Shown: positions 35,640 through 47,530 of the stretch, in pieces
Numbering within the stretch: the first letter of the stretch is position 1
Layout of the letters: each line of letters starts with the position of its first letter
Origin: Seriola aureovittata
Lineage: Eukaryota > Chordata > Actinopteri > Carangiformes > Carangidae
NCBI RefSeq assembly: GCF_021018895.1
Contig: NC_079384.1
Span: 14,213,140-14,277,139 of the forward strand
Direction: 5' to 3'
Length of the DNA: 64,000 nucleotides
Translations under genes and position numbers: made by a program
Notes under the pieces: generated by a model
What the model saw: only the letters and a program-made list of their open reading frames with translations
Database searches by the model: none
Told to the model about the DNA's origin: nothing

Positions 35640-38600
35640 ACAATCACACATACACACACACACACTCTCACACACACACACACACAGCGGACCCCCTGTT
35701 TTCTTCTTTCTGGAACAAATGTGATCCTTCACATTTAAAAAAAAAAAAAACAGAAGAAGAAGGGGGGGGTCGTGAGAGAGAGAGTGTGTGTGTTTCTGTT
35801 TGCGTAAATGCCACCTCTTGCAGGAAAGAGACTATTCAAATTAAAGCAATGGTTATTAGTCTATAATGAGCGGGCTGTTCTCACAAGGTGAAATCACTTA
35901 AATATGCACACACATACACACTGAAGCCTGAGGAGCAGTGCCATTTGTTTTATGTTGGGGGATGCGTGCTGTGGCAGGTCAATAGCTGAATGGACTCGGT
36001 GCAGAGGGCTCAGCAGAGAGGCTTGTTTAATCCAATTGGATCCTTGTTGAGATGAAACAGAGGGGCCTGTCAGTTATTGGCAGAAAAGTGCTGCTGTTCA
36101 TATTCAAAATCTCAAGGTTGGATTGAAGGCTTGTGTCGAGTTTAATTCGCAATGAAAATCCTGTAAGAGCTTGTGTATGATTTGAAACAAAACCCAAGAA
36201 AAGCTGTTTTGGTCTTAACTCATGAGAAAGTGTCTGACAGTGATATTCCAGCTGGTAGTTTAAGCGTAGCTTCAGGGAAGGGAAAAGGAGAGACGACTAA
36301 TGATTTTTTTATCCAATGTGGAAAACCACAGTGGAAGAGTATTGATAAAGAAACACCAGGGGATGTGGCGTTTCTCTGATGTTAGTCACCTCTTTATTAG
36401 GTAACTGACTGACGGCCAGAGACTGACACCCTCCCACACACTTTTCCTACTGCTGTCATTTCATACACTATGTAGCAGTAATGTTGTCTTAGATAGACAG
36501 CGTGTGTCAGTGTAGCAGAATGACTGTGTGCTGGCAAGTAAACAGAAGTGGGAGTAAGAGCTGTAAGTAAAGAGCAGATACTTGACATCATTTCAAATGG
36601 AAATTTTTAATAACTTTTTTTTTTAGTAAAGAAAGAATGAAATATCTCAACAGATTGCCATGAAAGGTTGTTCAGACATTCATGGTCCCCAGAGGAAAAA
36701 CTTAAATGACTTTGCTGATCCTCTAGCTTTTCTTGTAACATCACCAACAGGACAAAGTTTTCACTTATCCTGTGAAACACACATTTATTAGATGGATTTG
36801 CACAGATTTTGCACAGGTATTCATGCGCCCCAGATGATGAATTCTGACTATTTTTCCACCAGCGCCACCATGAGGCTGGCATTTCTGGTGCAATGCTTCA
36901 ACAACTGTTGGATGGATCATCATGCAATTAAGCGCAGAAAGACACGCACATCCGAAATCACTACCCACTTACTATGTTGTGCACGATATACTCTGTCCAA
37001 CATTTTATTCCAGTGTCTAAATTTATGTATCATAAACAACAATTCCCAGAACATTCCCGCTGTATGTACACTGCTTTAATGCTAACAATCCCACAATGCA
37101 GTGCGTTGCATTTTACAGATGTGAGAATGATCTTTGAGTGATTCTTCACGTTGTCAGTAATGATGCAAAATGAAGCTGATTTATGATTGATCCACTGTTC
37201 TCTACTGAGTAAACTATTGAGTTTCTATTACATAGGCAGCAGTGAATGATTGACTAAGAGCGTCGTTATGGAAACAGGTATAGTCTTTGTGAACGTAGCA
37301 CCATCATGACATTTTAATTTGTCCATTAAATATATTTTCAGAATAACGCATAATTAAACATCACTAATATATGTCTACAAAATAAAAATCTTAACTCAAA
37401 GTCTACATACTATGTTTTTCAAAGGGTTTCAGGGTTTTCAACTGCACCTCACTGTCTTCCTCAGCAGCTGAAGTTTTAACTCTATTAACGTCATACACTG
37501 AGGAAAACAATGACACATGGCTGGAGTTTAACTGCTCCATCTGCTGTGGAGGACTGGAAAACGTTGCTAAGTAAGTGGACCTTGATAAACTGTTTCGTCC
37601 AACTATTAGTTAAGAATGAACTTTCCACTCGGTCACAAATACGATCGTCTTTATTTCCTTCTGTCATTCCTTGTTGCACGATATCTTTCCCTCCTCCCTC
37701 ATGTCTTCCCTTCCATTGTTTGTGTCCTTTTTCTTTCTCTCTTCTGTCAGCTGATCTTCAAGAATGAAAATCCCCCAATGTGGAAATACAGGCTTTTCAT
37801 TCGACACTGAAACTGGACTCTAGTCTTTACCTACAATGCTCAGATTTAGGTCTTTTCACTGTAGCACGGCTGCAGTTTCTTAGAAGTACTTCTTCCACCA
37901 CTTTAGGTAAACCATGGGCGTTGCCATTCATTCATAACCAAAAAACCCCTTACTCACCACATATGTATGTGCATGTGCAAGTGCTTGTGCTCATGCCTGC
38001 GTCTGCTACAGTTTCAAATGTTACGCAGACTCTGTTTGCTGGCTGAGGCGACACAGTGACACCTGAGAGTGTTGGAGGGTTTGGTCTGAGTCCACGCTGT
38101 TACAGTAAGCCATTTGGCATTTGAGCCTCTCTGCCGCTACACTCGCACAGCTGTGAATGGAGAGCAAAAAAAAAACAAAACAAAATCCACCTCTTCGATA
38201 AAACAGTGCGACTGCTTCTACTACAACATGCCTCACAACCTGTTTTGTAGTTTGCTTTGTTCATCCAGCCAGTAACACAGCGCAGGCACACCCATCCGTG
38301 AGGCTGTCCAGGTGTTACGGGAAAACAATTTCAGTGGTGATTTAAGTGAAAATAAAGTTAGTCACAATGACTTTCAAATGCTGTAGAGAGAGAGAGAGGG
38401 AGTGTGTGTGTGTGTGTGTAAAGAGGGAGGGGGAGACGGTGAGTAGTCAGCTTAGAAAAATATTGTGGTTTGAGTGAGTGCATGTGCGTCTGCGTGTGTC
38501 ACGGTGAGCTGGTCACTGAGTGCAGGTCATGACTGAGTCGGTCTTGTGCACACATGTTTTTGAATGCATTTGACTATCTGTATGCTTCCCATATGGTTTT

Positions 38601-39390
38601 TATTGATCCATGTCCCTGTTATACCCCTTCTGCTCCCTCCCTGTCTCTCTCTGTGTGCGCTGATGGTGAAGGAATGATGGAATGCTGGAGGGTAAATCTC
38701 TGGTTTCCTGGAAGCTGGTCTGGCTTTATCAGAAGCGGCTGTGACAATACTCGCGCTGATGGGCCAACCAAACGTCTTTCCTATAACTGCCGATCAGCCA
38801 ACAAAAAGCCTTCCTGGAAGAAATAATCAGCAAACCCGAGGCCCTTCCTGGAAGACCACTGTGGATTGCTCGGTGCAGGGCATATTCTAACCCCCTTTCC
38901 TATTCTTTCCACCTTCTGCGCTTGACACTATTGACATTGGCACCAGCTCATATATGAAATTAAAAAACTGTTAATAACACTTCAAACTTCAATTTTAACT
39001 ACGCTGCAAGAATGTTATCAGTCAAACCAGCTGCCTTTTAAAACATTCGCTGCACTCTGCTTGAAGTTATGAGGGGCGGCGCCCAAACTTTGGTGTGAAT
39101 GTTTTGATTGTTAAAAAAAAAAACACACACAAAAAAAAAACGACTCCAAACCGAGCTCAGTTGTTTGAGAGCCGGGTGTTGTGCTTGGCCCGGGACGCTG
39201 TTGACAACTGTTGAGCTGGACACAGCAAGTCATTACCCGAAAAATGAATCATGGTGGAAAGACTTTCTATGAGTGTGTGAGATTCACGAGAGGAGCGAAG
39301 GATACAGGCAAAATATTCCAGCCCCACTAACCAGGCAACTATGGGGAACATAAAATGAGTCACACTGAGCTGAGCTGGCTTATTTAGACA
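34686..39390. other. Gene-free intergenic sequence
   Basis: Contents seen: (CT)n at 35457-35480, interrupted (CA)n at 35609-35686, an A13 run near 35738, and a copy of the 'CTCAACAGATTGCCATGA' interspersed repeat at 36640-36900 related to the one at 19860. I find no exon-like block with supported splice sites and no RNA gene. Confidence 0.55.
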
Positions 39391-39568
39391 ATGTGTGTGT
39401 CTGTGTGTGTGTGTGTATGTGCGTGTGTGTGTGTGTGTGTGTAAAACTGGATTATTCTGGTTGGATTTTGGGAAGAAGACTCACTCATGTCTGTTTGTCT
39501 CTTGAACTACGTCACTTTTGTCTACAAGTGCCCACTCAGTCTTCCTCTCATAAACAAATAATGTTATT

Positions 39569-39636
<68 letters not shown>

Positions 39637-39641
39637 CACAC

Positions 39642-39686
<45 letters not shown>

Positions 39687-40429
39687 CATACAAACAGCAA
39701 CTTAAGATGCACACACACATTTTTTCCTGTAAATGTCATAGCAAAATAAGTAACCACGGGGCTGAGTGTTTGAATCATTGTAATTACCTGAACCAAGGTA
39801 AGTTGTTATTACAGTTATTAAACATTGTCCTCTTCAGTCGCACTGTCACCTCCAGATAGGTGTGTGTGTGTGTGTGCGTGCGCGCACGTGTGTGTGTGTG
39901 TGTGTCATTGTATGCTATCTTTGTGAGGACCAGGTTGAGTTTTATACCTGGGGAGTGAGGATATCTTCCTTCATCCTCACTTTCTGACACACCTTCAAAT
40001 GGCTGCTTGAGGGTTAATGTTGGAATTAGTTTAAGGTTAGGGTTGGTGTGTGTGTGGTAAATGGTGTAATGGACTATGTATGTATTATTATATCAGTGAC
40101 CTCAGTAATCACTGCTTGATGTGAAAAGTGTGAATTATTCAGTTTCACGTCACATTTCTGGTTGTTTTTGAACTCGATGCTTTTTCTACAATATTTTACT
40201 TTTTTTTTTAAATTCTCTTCTTTCCAGGTGGAGTCTCTCATCTCTCTCTAACACACATTCACACACACACACACCTCATTTGCTCTTTCTCATACACACA
40301 CTAACACCAGGCAAGCCGTAAAAACTCAACTCAATTAAAGTGCCTCTTTCCTGGAAGCCAGCCTCAGACAGAACACTAGGTATGCAGGGAATGGGAACCG
40401 TGTGTGTGTGTGTGAGAGAGAGTGTGTGT

Positions 40430-40461
<32 letters not shown>

Positions 40462-40685
40462 CAAAGAGAGAGAGAGGGAAATATATAAATGAAGAAACTC
40501 ACCTCTTACTTAATTTTACCAACAGCAATCTAGCTAGACCAACCTCTTACACACAAACACACACTTTGCACTGGCTGCACACTGAAACCGCAGAGCGTCA
40601 TAAATCTTCTCCACGTGGACCCTTTCACCTTTTTGACCTCCCACACACACACACAGACACACTCTCACACACACACACAGACACA

Positions 40686-40740
<55 letters not shown>

Positions 40741-40870
40741 ATAGCCACACACTCTCTAGAGGACACCATCCTCACTCAGACCCTCAGGCAGGATGTATAA
40801 AACCCCGCTGCATTCCTTTCCAGTTAGGTCCAGCCCAAAGTGAGCTTTCTGCACAGTAACTGCTGTGTCA

Positions 40871-40913
<43 letters not shown>

Positions 40914-40917
40914 TGTG
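39391..40917. repeat. Block of long dinucleotide tracts
   Basis: (TG)n at 39391-39442, (CA)n at 39571-39684 (about 57 units with rare G interruptions), (TG)n at 39857-39905, (TG/GA)n at 40399-40462, (CA)n at 40642-40738 and (TG)n at 40873-40917. Opposite-strand CA and TG tracts alternate. Long frames through them are low-complexity artefacts. Confidence 0.9.
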
Positions 40918-42070
40918 AGAGATGGTGTTATCTCAACTGTGTGCTTCTGGGAATCCCTTTGTCACCGTGTTGTGTACATCTGCTAGGCAAGTCTGACAAA
41001 ATCTCGCCCACGCCCACTCATATATGTATTCTGATGCCTATGGAATTTACCCAGAATGCTCTAGCAGAGAAAACATGAAATGATGATTGCAGTCATTTTA
41101 ACCCTGTGATGAATGCGTGTCCTCCTCTTGCTGCTCGTAGCCTAGTGGTGCGGCTCTTTAAAGGCCTGCTGACTGAATAAACACTGCTTTGTTTAACTAG
41201 GAAATCCCATTTGTCAATAAATAATGCTGTTGAGGCCAGGCATTGCTGGAATACAGACTGCCATACAATACATTACGGTAAGTTCGAGTTTTTCCAGTCA
41301 ATATTGACTCTGAAGTAAGAGAGAAAAAAGAGAAGGAGAGCAGAGCAGCGGGGGAAGAAGCAGTGAAGTAACACACAGGGCAAATGCATTGACTTTTGTA
41401 AAAATAGTGCTCTTTAATATAAATTATTGAAATATTTTAGAAATATAAATATGTGCAACGTTCCTTTTCATTTATTTTTTTTTTGTAATGCTTTGTCATT
41501 TCAGATAGTACAGCTTGTATTCTGCCAGACTAGTGGCCAGCCTTTTGCGACAGAGTCTTTATAAAAGACAAATGATTCACATACACGTGTGGTCCACTGG
41601 TGCAACACATGTACAAACTTGGTGTTGATGGGAGAAGATAAGACCGAGATTTGACCAAAAAAAAAGAAAAGAAAAAAAAGTGTATCGCTACACTTCAGTA
41701 TACTTCAGCGCTGTTGTCTCAAGTGGCCACATGAGATCACACAAAACTTTTTTTTATGATGTGAAAAGGCTATCACTCCAATATGGATCACAGGTAAGTA
41801 TGAGCACTGGTCAAACACAGAAAAAAACACAAACATTTTGATCAAATCTGAGTCTTATACTGTGTTATACAAAAGGCTTATGTTAAGAATCACTTCAGGG
41901 GAGTCCTGTGTTCCCTTGACATTCAGACAGACAAAACCCAACTGCCTGCTCCTGCTTCAGAGGTAACGATGGAAGGTAGACGGGGTGAGAAACTTTTCTG
42001 AAGTTAAAGGGGTTAAACCGTCCACGAAACATTCCATTGCCTCACTTTATCTCCTTCTTGAAATCCAAGA

Positions 42071-42073
<3 letters not shown>

Positions 42074-42113
<40 letters not shown>
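42074..42113. repeat. (GA)n microsatellite
   Basis: About 20 AG units lie 1.8 kb downstream of the socs3 stop. If the socs3 3' UTR extends this far, the transcript would carry a CU repeat. Confidence 0.9.
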
Positions 42114-42115
<2 letters not shown>

Positions 42116-42858
42116 AGACACACACTCAAAACACACCAACACGTTTTCACAAAAAGAAATAAGATCGAGATGATAATGTAAAGAAGAAATTACTGTGAGC
42201 ATCTAAAAATAACAGAATTAAGACTCAGCCAAAACTTTCTTTTTTACAATGGGGCGTCCTGGCAAACCTGGGGTTTATATTTGCAGGAGCAGCGTCCTGT
42301 TGAGCTGTATCATTTCCTCTAAGTCTGGGACATCAATCCAGTCAATGTTTTTGTTTAGCTGTATACCAGTATGTCTCCTCCCCCTTCTCCCCCACCCTTG
42401 CCCCCCTCCCCATTTCTCTGTCCTCTTCAATTTCCCTTTCCTAATCCCATTTCCCGCTCTTCTTTCTCCTTCGTTCAATCCCTCTTCTCACCCTCTCCAG
42501 CCCACCCCACCCCCCGCAATCTCTAGGATCACCATCATCATTGTCATTCCCCAAGGAGCTTTACAGTGTCGCTGACATTTTTCCAGCCAGTCTGGATAAA
42601 AATAAGTTCTGATGTTTTGTTTGGTCCCGTGCCAAGGCTTTTGTCTCAGTAACAGGCTTTTGTCTCGGCAACAGCAGTCTGTTTTCTGTCACTGTCAAAG
42701 CACGCATGCAACTCCCGTAACTAAAAAAAAAAACGAAGGGGTGCAGGGAATGGGTAATGGAGGAGAAACGAGAAACAAACAGGAGGAGAGGGAGAAGATG
42801 CTTTGTGATGCTTCTTCTCCTTTTGTTCCCACGCTAACAAAACCTACATGTGGGCCTG

Positions 42859-43180
42859 TACCTGTGTGTGTGTGAGTGTGTGTGTGCATGTGTGTGTGTG
42901 TGTGAGTGTGTGTATGTATGTGTGTGTGTGCATGTGTGTGTGTATGTGTTTGTGTGTGCATGTGTGTATGTGTGCATATATGTGTGTGTGTGCATGTGTG
43001 TGTATGTGTGCATGTGTGTGTATGTGTGTGTGCATGTGTGTGTGTATGTATGTGTGTGTGTGCATGTGTGTGTGTATGTATGTGTGTGTGTGCATGTGTG
43101 TGTATGTGTATGTGTGTGTGTGTATGTGTGTGTGTACATATGTGTGTGTGCATGTGTGTATGTATGTGTGTATGTGTGTG
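42859..43180. repeat. TG-rich compound minisatellite
   Basis: About 320 bp of (TG)n is punctuated by regularly spaced CATG and TATG units. It is open in several frames on both strands, which is a composition effect. A (CA)n tract at 43262-43292 is complementary and could pair with it. Confidence 0.9.
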
Positions 43181-43262
43181 GAGCTAGCGTGCATGACCGC
43201 CCCACTCCCCTCAATGAGGCAACACTTGCGGGAAGCAGCAATGGAAATGTGTGCGCCACCAC

Positions 43263-43295
<33 letters not shown>

Positions 43296-43925
43296 AGACA
43301 AACAAATACTAAGTTCTCTGCTTTGGGCCCCTTGTTTGGACTTTGCCTTTTCTCTGTAACTTGTCCTTCCCTCACCCCCTCTAAGCCTCTCTGTTCTTTG
43401 TCGCCTTTCTCTCTGTCCAGTGATCCAAAGTGTTGTAAATGTCAGACTGACAGAGGAGAGGTTTCTTCCTAAGGAAATTAAACCTTACAGGGATCACCGG
43501 TGGTGTATTGATCATGCCGTCACTGTCATCGTTAATATCGACCAATCAGGTTAATCTTCTACGAGGCTTTGCTCTGCGTCTGAGTCAGTCATAATAAACA
43601 CTGACCTTTGACCTCTGGCTTCATCTGCCACTCACATTAGTGGTCAGTTTTTTTTTTTTTGTTTTTTTTTTTGAAAGGCAGGACAGATGAGGTAAACATT
43701 GGTTACCTAAATCGCACTCCTCATCGGTGGTGTCAGTCAGTGTTGCAACAGATCTGGGATCAGCTGATTCTGGCCACTATGAAAAAAACAGACCTCACAT
43801 TGGCATCTAAGGCTAACTCAGGTCAGTCTCTGATGGCGCACATATTCACGTATGCACTGAGACCTGGTCTGTGCTGTCCTCCAGGCAGCTGGTCCATGTA
43901 GTGGGACCTGTGCAGTCCCTGTCAG

Positions 43926-44722
43926 TCATATGGGAGCGTCATACTCCTCCAGGAAGTCTCTAAGTGTGTGCGGGAGCTGCTCTGCTCTCTCCGACCCCCC
44001 CAGGCCTTGGTTGTTCAAGGTCCTCCTGCACATGTGCTGCAAGGATGAGAGAGAGGTTGAGAGGGGTCGCCGCAACTCCAGGGGGATCCTCTCTCCACCG
44101 GTGTGGATCAGATAAACGTTGCGCCCTTTCATTTCTGCCCCTCTTGAGTTGCCCCCGCACGCCCCTTCTCTGCTCCTTCCAGCCTCTGGCCCTTTCCCCA
44201 TGTAGTGCGCTATGAGTTTCAGCACGCAATCAAACTGTGGGGGCTCTTGGGAGCTTTGGGGGTCTGGCTGTAAGAAGAAGCCGCCTCCCTCACTGTGAAT
44301 TCGCAGGTTCTTGGTTCCTCGAGCCGTCTGGACAGACAGGGTGAAGAAGTGGTGGTGGTCCGAGGAGTCTCGGATCAGGAAGGTGCCAGGCGGTTCAGAG
44401 CGCAGCAGGGAGCTGGCCTCCCGACCTCCCACAGCCCCCCAGTAAAACCCACTCTCCTGGAGCTTACGCAATGCACGCATCACCTGAAATAGGCAGAGAG
44501 AAACCTCCATCATTATGTGTCATCAGCAAGGTTGAAGCTTTAGACCTGAACAATTGACACAGCTGTTTCTCTGAAAACTCAGGTGAGACTGACCTGTTGG
44601 TAGTGTGCGTGCGAACTGAAGGGCTTGTAGTGATGTGGGGTAAAGTTGGACCCCTGAACCCTGCCCTCCGGAGGGGGCACGCTGCTCATGGCGAAGGCGT
44701 TGCGTCCGCCGTAGGTTACCAT
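43926..44722 (-). CDS. socs3: Suppressor of cytokine signalling 3 (two coding exons)
   Basis: SOCS3 is a cytosolic JAK/STAT feedback inhibitor and substrate adaptor for a cullin-5 E3 ligase. Coding exons 44722-44594 (43 codons) and 44483-43926 (185 codons plus stop) are joined by CAACAG|GTCAGT and TATTTCAG|GTGATG, giving 228 residues (human 225). In order: short N-terminus with Met12; kinase-inhibitory segment YKPFSSHAHYQQ with Phe35; extended SH2 helix VMRALRKLQESGFYW; SH2 with GTFLIRDSSD (Arg81); KNLRIHSEGG and FDCVLKLIAHYM. A Gly/Arg-rich insert stands in place of the mammalian proline-rich PEST stretch. The SOCS box is SLQHMCRRTLN and the C-terminus is EEYDAPI. The teleost a/b paralogue cannot be settled here; synteny with tha1 and pgs1 matches human SOCS3, and I suspect socs3a. 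The intron is unexpected, because mammalian SOCS3 has its coding region in one exon. Confidence 0.93.
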
Positions 44723-44730
44723 GGCGCCAT
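44716..44730 (-). promoter_or_regulatory. socs3: Four-codon uORF overlapping the socs3 start codon
   Basis: Eight bases upstream of the main ATG is another ATG reading Met-Ala-Pro-Trp-stop, with TAA at 44718-44716. The two ATGs lie in GCCATGG contexts in different frames, and the uORF stop is past the main start. Ribosomes initiating upstream would terminate a few bases inside the main frame. Confidence 0.6.
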
Positions 44731-45762
44731 GGCCCCCTGCCTCTGCCTGCTGGTCGAGAGGCAGGGGGCCCAGAACAGGAGCGTTGAGGCAGGCAGGTGG
44801 AAGGGAGTTTGGAGCAGAGAGAGAGGAAAAAGAGGGTGAATGGGGTGAAGGTGGCGGGGTCACACACCGGGTCCAGGGCCCCGGGGCAGAGGAGTCTGAT
44901 GCATCCAGAGAGGGGCTGGGAGAGAGCACCTAAACACAGCTGGAGAGAGAGTACAGATGAGGCATTTCCCTCAGTATACAGGCTGATGCACGCATGCAAA
45001 AGCTGGCAACACTTAAGTGACACAGGCTCCTTTGAAACTCACACTTATTCATCCACACTGAAGCTCTCGGTTTACCAGCATAAAATGCAGTTATGGCGAC
45101 TATGACAAATGCATAAAGCAGGAGTGGGCAGCAGCAGGCAGGTTATATTTAGTTTAAATGAATCCTCGCTAACTAGCGCTGCAGCAGCTGCTGCTGCACC
45201 GAGCAGCCAGACAGCAACTGGATCCTGATTGCTTTCAATTGTCTTCGATCGGGCGCACCGCAACAAGGGATTTCAGAAACGGGGTCACTGTGAAAGAGTC
45301 CGGCGCGCTTTCTACTCCCCCTCTTTCACTAAATTACGCCTTATTCCCGGCTGGCCGCGCCACAGAGGCCCCATTCTCTGGTTTCACTGTGACTAAAAAG
45401 GTGTCCCGTCTGGTCTGGTTTGCTCTGATCCCCTTGTAGGCTTGGGGAATTAAAGTCGGCTTCACCGGACAGAGCGGGACAGAGGGGTAGCGGATGAAGC
45501 AAGAGGCGCCATAATGATCATAATGATTCAGAACCGCCACAGAGCCGCTGGGATGGAAGTCGGTCTACTATTCCTAATGTTGCAAAACCCCCAAATTACA
45601 CTTCCAGTCCCGTCGGCTGCACTGCATCAGGAGCCCAAGGAGATAAATAACAACTGCTGTGCTTCAGTCTGCACTGTAGCCCCCTTTTGCTCTGTCATTT
45701 CCCCCACTCCAGTGATGTATAACATCCCGCTTTAAATGTCTTTTCACTGTCTTTTAACTTAC

Positions 45763-46130
45763 CTTGCGGATATGTTCAGCCCCGCACCGCAGCCGCTCGT
45801 CGCCAAAGGAAAATATATGCAAACTACCCGAGAGTAGTGCTAGATTAATTATTAACTCAGGCATTAAAATCCAAAAAAAAGTATCCAAAAAGTGTGTGGG
45901 TTTCGTTCCTGAGCGGAGGAATGTGGTAGCGGCGATATGTTGCCGGAGGAGTCCTGTCCGTGTGTGGAGGAAGGTTACTGGAGGTTGTTTCCAGTGAGTA
46001 AGCCGTAAGGCTCCTCCTCCTCCGTTCAGAGGTTCTTCCAGTAAACACACGCACGCTCGCGCATGCTCGCGCGCGCACGCAAAGAACAAGAACACGTGCT
46101 CGCGCTTTTTCTTGGCAGATTGCCAATAAA
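45763..46130 (-). promoter_or_regulatory. socs3: Probable non-coding first exon and promoter of socs3
   Basis: A strong donor GCAAG|GTAAGTT ends an exon at 45763. A plausible acceptor (CTCTCGACCAG) at 44750 begins the coding exon. The exon region is CpG-rich and holds CACGTG near 46095. An inverted CCAAT (TTGCCAATAA on the plus strand) lies near 46121. Mammalian SOCS3 likewise has a non-coding first exon. I did not find a clear STAT palindrome in the proximal 300 bp. Confidence 0.5.
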
Positions 46131-46252
46131 TAATCAGCGTGATCTTTTGCCGGGCTGTTTCCTGGTACTGGTGGGTTCCCTTCTCGACAAGGTGAAAAAG
46201 TTAAAAGCTCGGCATATGGCGCAATATAAAATCATATTCAGTGAAATTATGA

Positions 46253-46280
46253 TGTGTGTGTGTGTGTGTGTGTGTGTGTG

Positions 46281-46319
<39 letters not shown>
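46253..46319. repeat. (TG)n microsatellite upstream of the socs3 promoter
   Basis: About 33 TG units with one TTG interruption lie roughly 150 bp beyond the probable socs3 first exon. Confidence 0.9.
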
Positions 46320-46322
<3 letters not shown>

Positions 46323-47026
46323 CATAAAGACCTCCATATAACACAAAGAGCAGTGGTTAGCAAATAGAAGCCATGGGCCAAATCTGCCCCTCCAAGAATA
46401 GGCTACTTGGTCTCCCAATGAAAGCTGAAATCTACTGTCAGCACAAAGCTCATGCAAATCCCACTAAGTATGAGCTTGTGTCACATCTAATACACACATT
46501 TCATCTTTTTTAACAGTGCTTGGTGCTGAAATGAGGTCTAAGAATAATAACTTAAATGCTAAATAACACAGGTAAATAATATGATTTGGCCTATCTGACC
46601 ATAACAATAATTTAATTCAACCATGAATGAGTGAGCAATTACATCTCCAGTCACGTATAGTGCAACACAGAACATATGTTTTGCCAAATGAGGATTAACA
46701 TGAACCATTGACACGAGCCATTTCATTTTTTTTTCATGCCTTTTCTCGTCAACATGACAGATGATGAACATCTGACCTGCTGCAACCCGACTAATGTTTA
46801 AATATAAGGTCCCTCAGGTCCTCATGGCGTGTCAGGAAACATCTGACTTACTGTAAGTGCTCTTGAGCAACAACCTGCTGGGCTGCTCTACCAATAAGCC
46901 CGACCTGAAATGCTCTGTTACAAGAAAAAGTGCGGTGTATTATCTGCAAAATGCACTGAGGGTATCAAAAGTAGTCATTATTGCAGAATGGCCTCTGCCA
47001 CTGTTATAGCATCATATTTTGTATGG

Positions 47027-47028
47027 TG

Positions 47029-47085
<57 letters not shown>
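47027..47085. repeat. (ATT)n trinucleotide microsatellite
   Basis: About 18 units of ATT in the spacer between socs3 and pgs1. Confidence 0.9.
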
Positions 47086-47086
<1 letters not shown>

Positions 47087-47394
47087 TGGTACATTTATGT
47101 GTAAGCAGCATTTTAATGTTTTAACTGGTTGAACTATTATTAGGTATTCAGATATTTACTGGGGTGATGTTATTATTATTTATATTAATGACTAATAAAC
47201 TTTATTTATACAGCAAATCAAAGCTGCAAAGAGCTTTACATAGCTGAACCAGGATTAAAACATTTCAAGACCGCAGTGAGGCAAATAAAATCATTCATTA
47301 AGTACTTACTGTCAGGTAGTTTAGTCTACTGTATGCAACACTTTGCATTTTATATGCCCATTACAGGCTTTTAAAATCTTTCAAGTAACTGTAG

Positions 47395-47530
47395 CTGTCA
47401 AATAATGAAATGTAGTGGAGTAAAAAGTATATATTCCCCTCTGAATGTAGTGGAGTAGAAGTATACACTGGCAGAATAAAATACAAGTATGTCAGAGTTT
47501 TACTTTTTATGAGTAATTTTACACCACTGT
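47395..47530. repeat. 'Tagtggagtagaagta' interspersed repeat, copy 1
   Basis: Words GTAGTGGAGTAAAAAGTATA and TGTAGTGGAGTAGAAGTATA match the copy at 48840-49035. It is a frequent fish repeat. Confidence 0.65.

Larger units (their letters stand above)
41000..43925 (-). other. socs3: socs3 downstream region and possible 3' UTR
   Basis: No coding sequence. A minus-strand AATAAA (TTTATT at 41471-41476) is a candidate distal poly(A) signal about 2.45 kb after the stop. A T/G-rich homopolymer pair lies at 43649-43672. The real 3' end is not determinable from sequence alone. Confidence 0.35.

Noticed and set aside
39393..40859. Open frames of 60-145 codons through CA/TG tracts
   Set aside because: Composition artefacts of microsatellites, with no splice support.
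42844..43359. Open frames of 90-169 codons on both strands made of Cys/Val or His/Thr repeats
   Set aside because: They are translations of the TG/CA tract in successive frames, with no complexity and no conserved family.
44567..44575. A TTCTCTGAA palindrome (STAT-like) in the socs3 coding intron
   Set aside because: TTCNNNGAA is expected by chance many times in 64 kb, and a lone half-conserved site in an intron is weak evidence.
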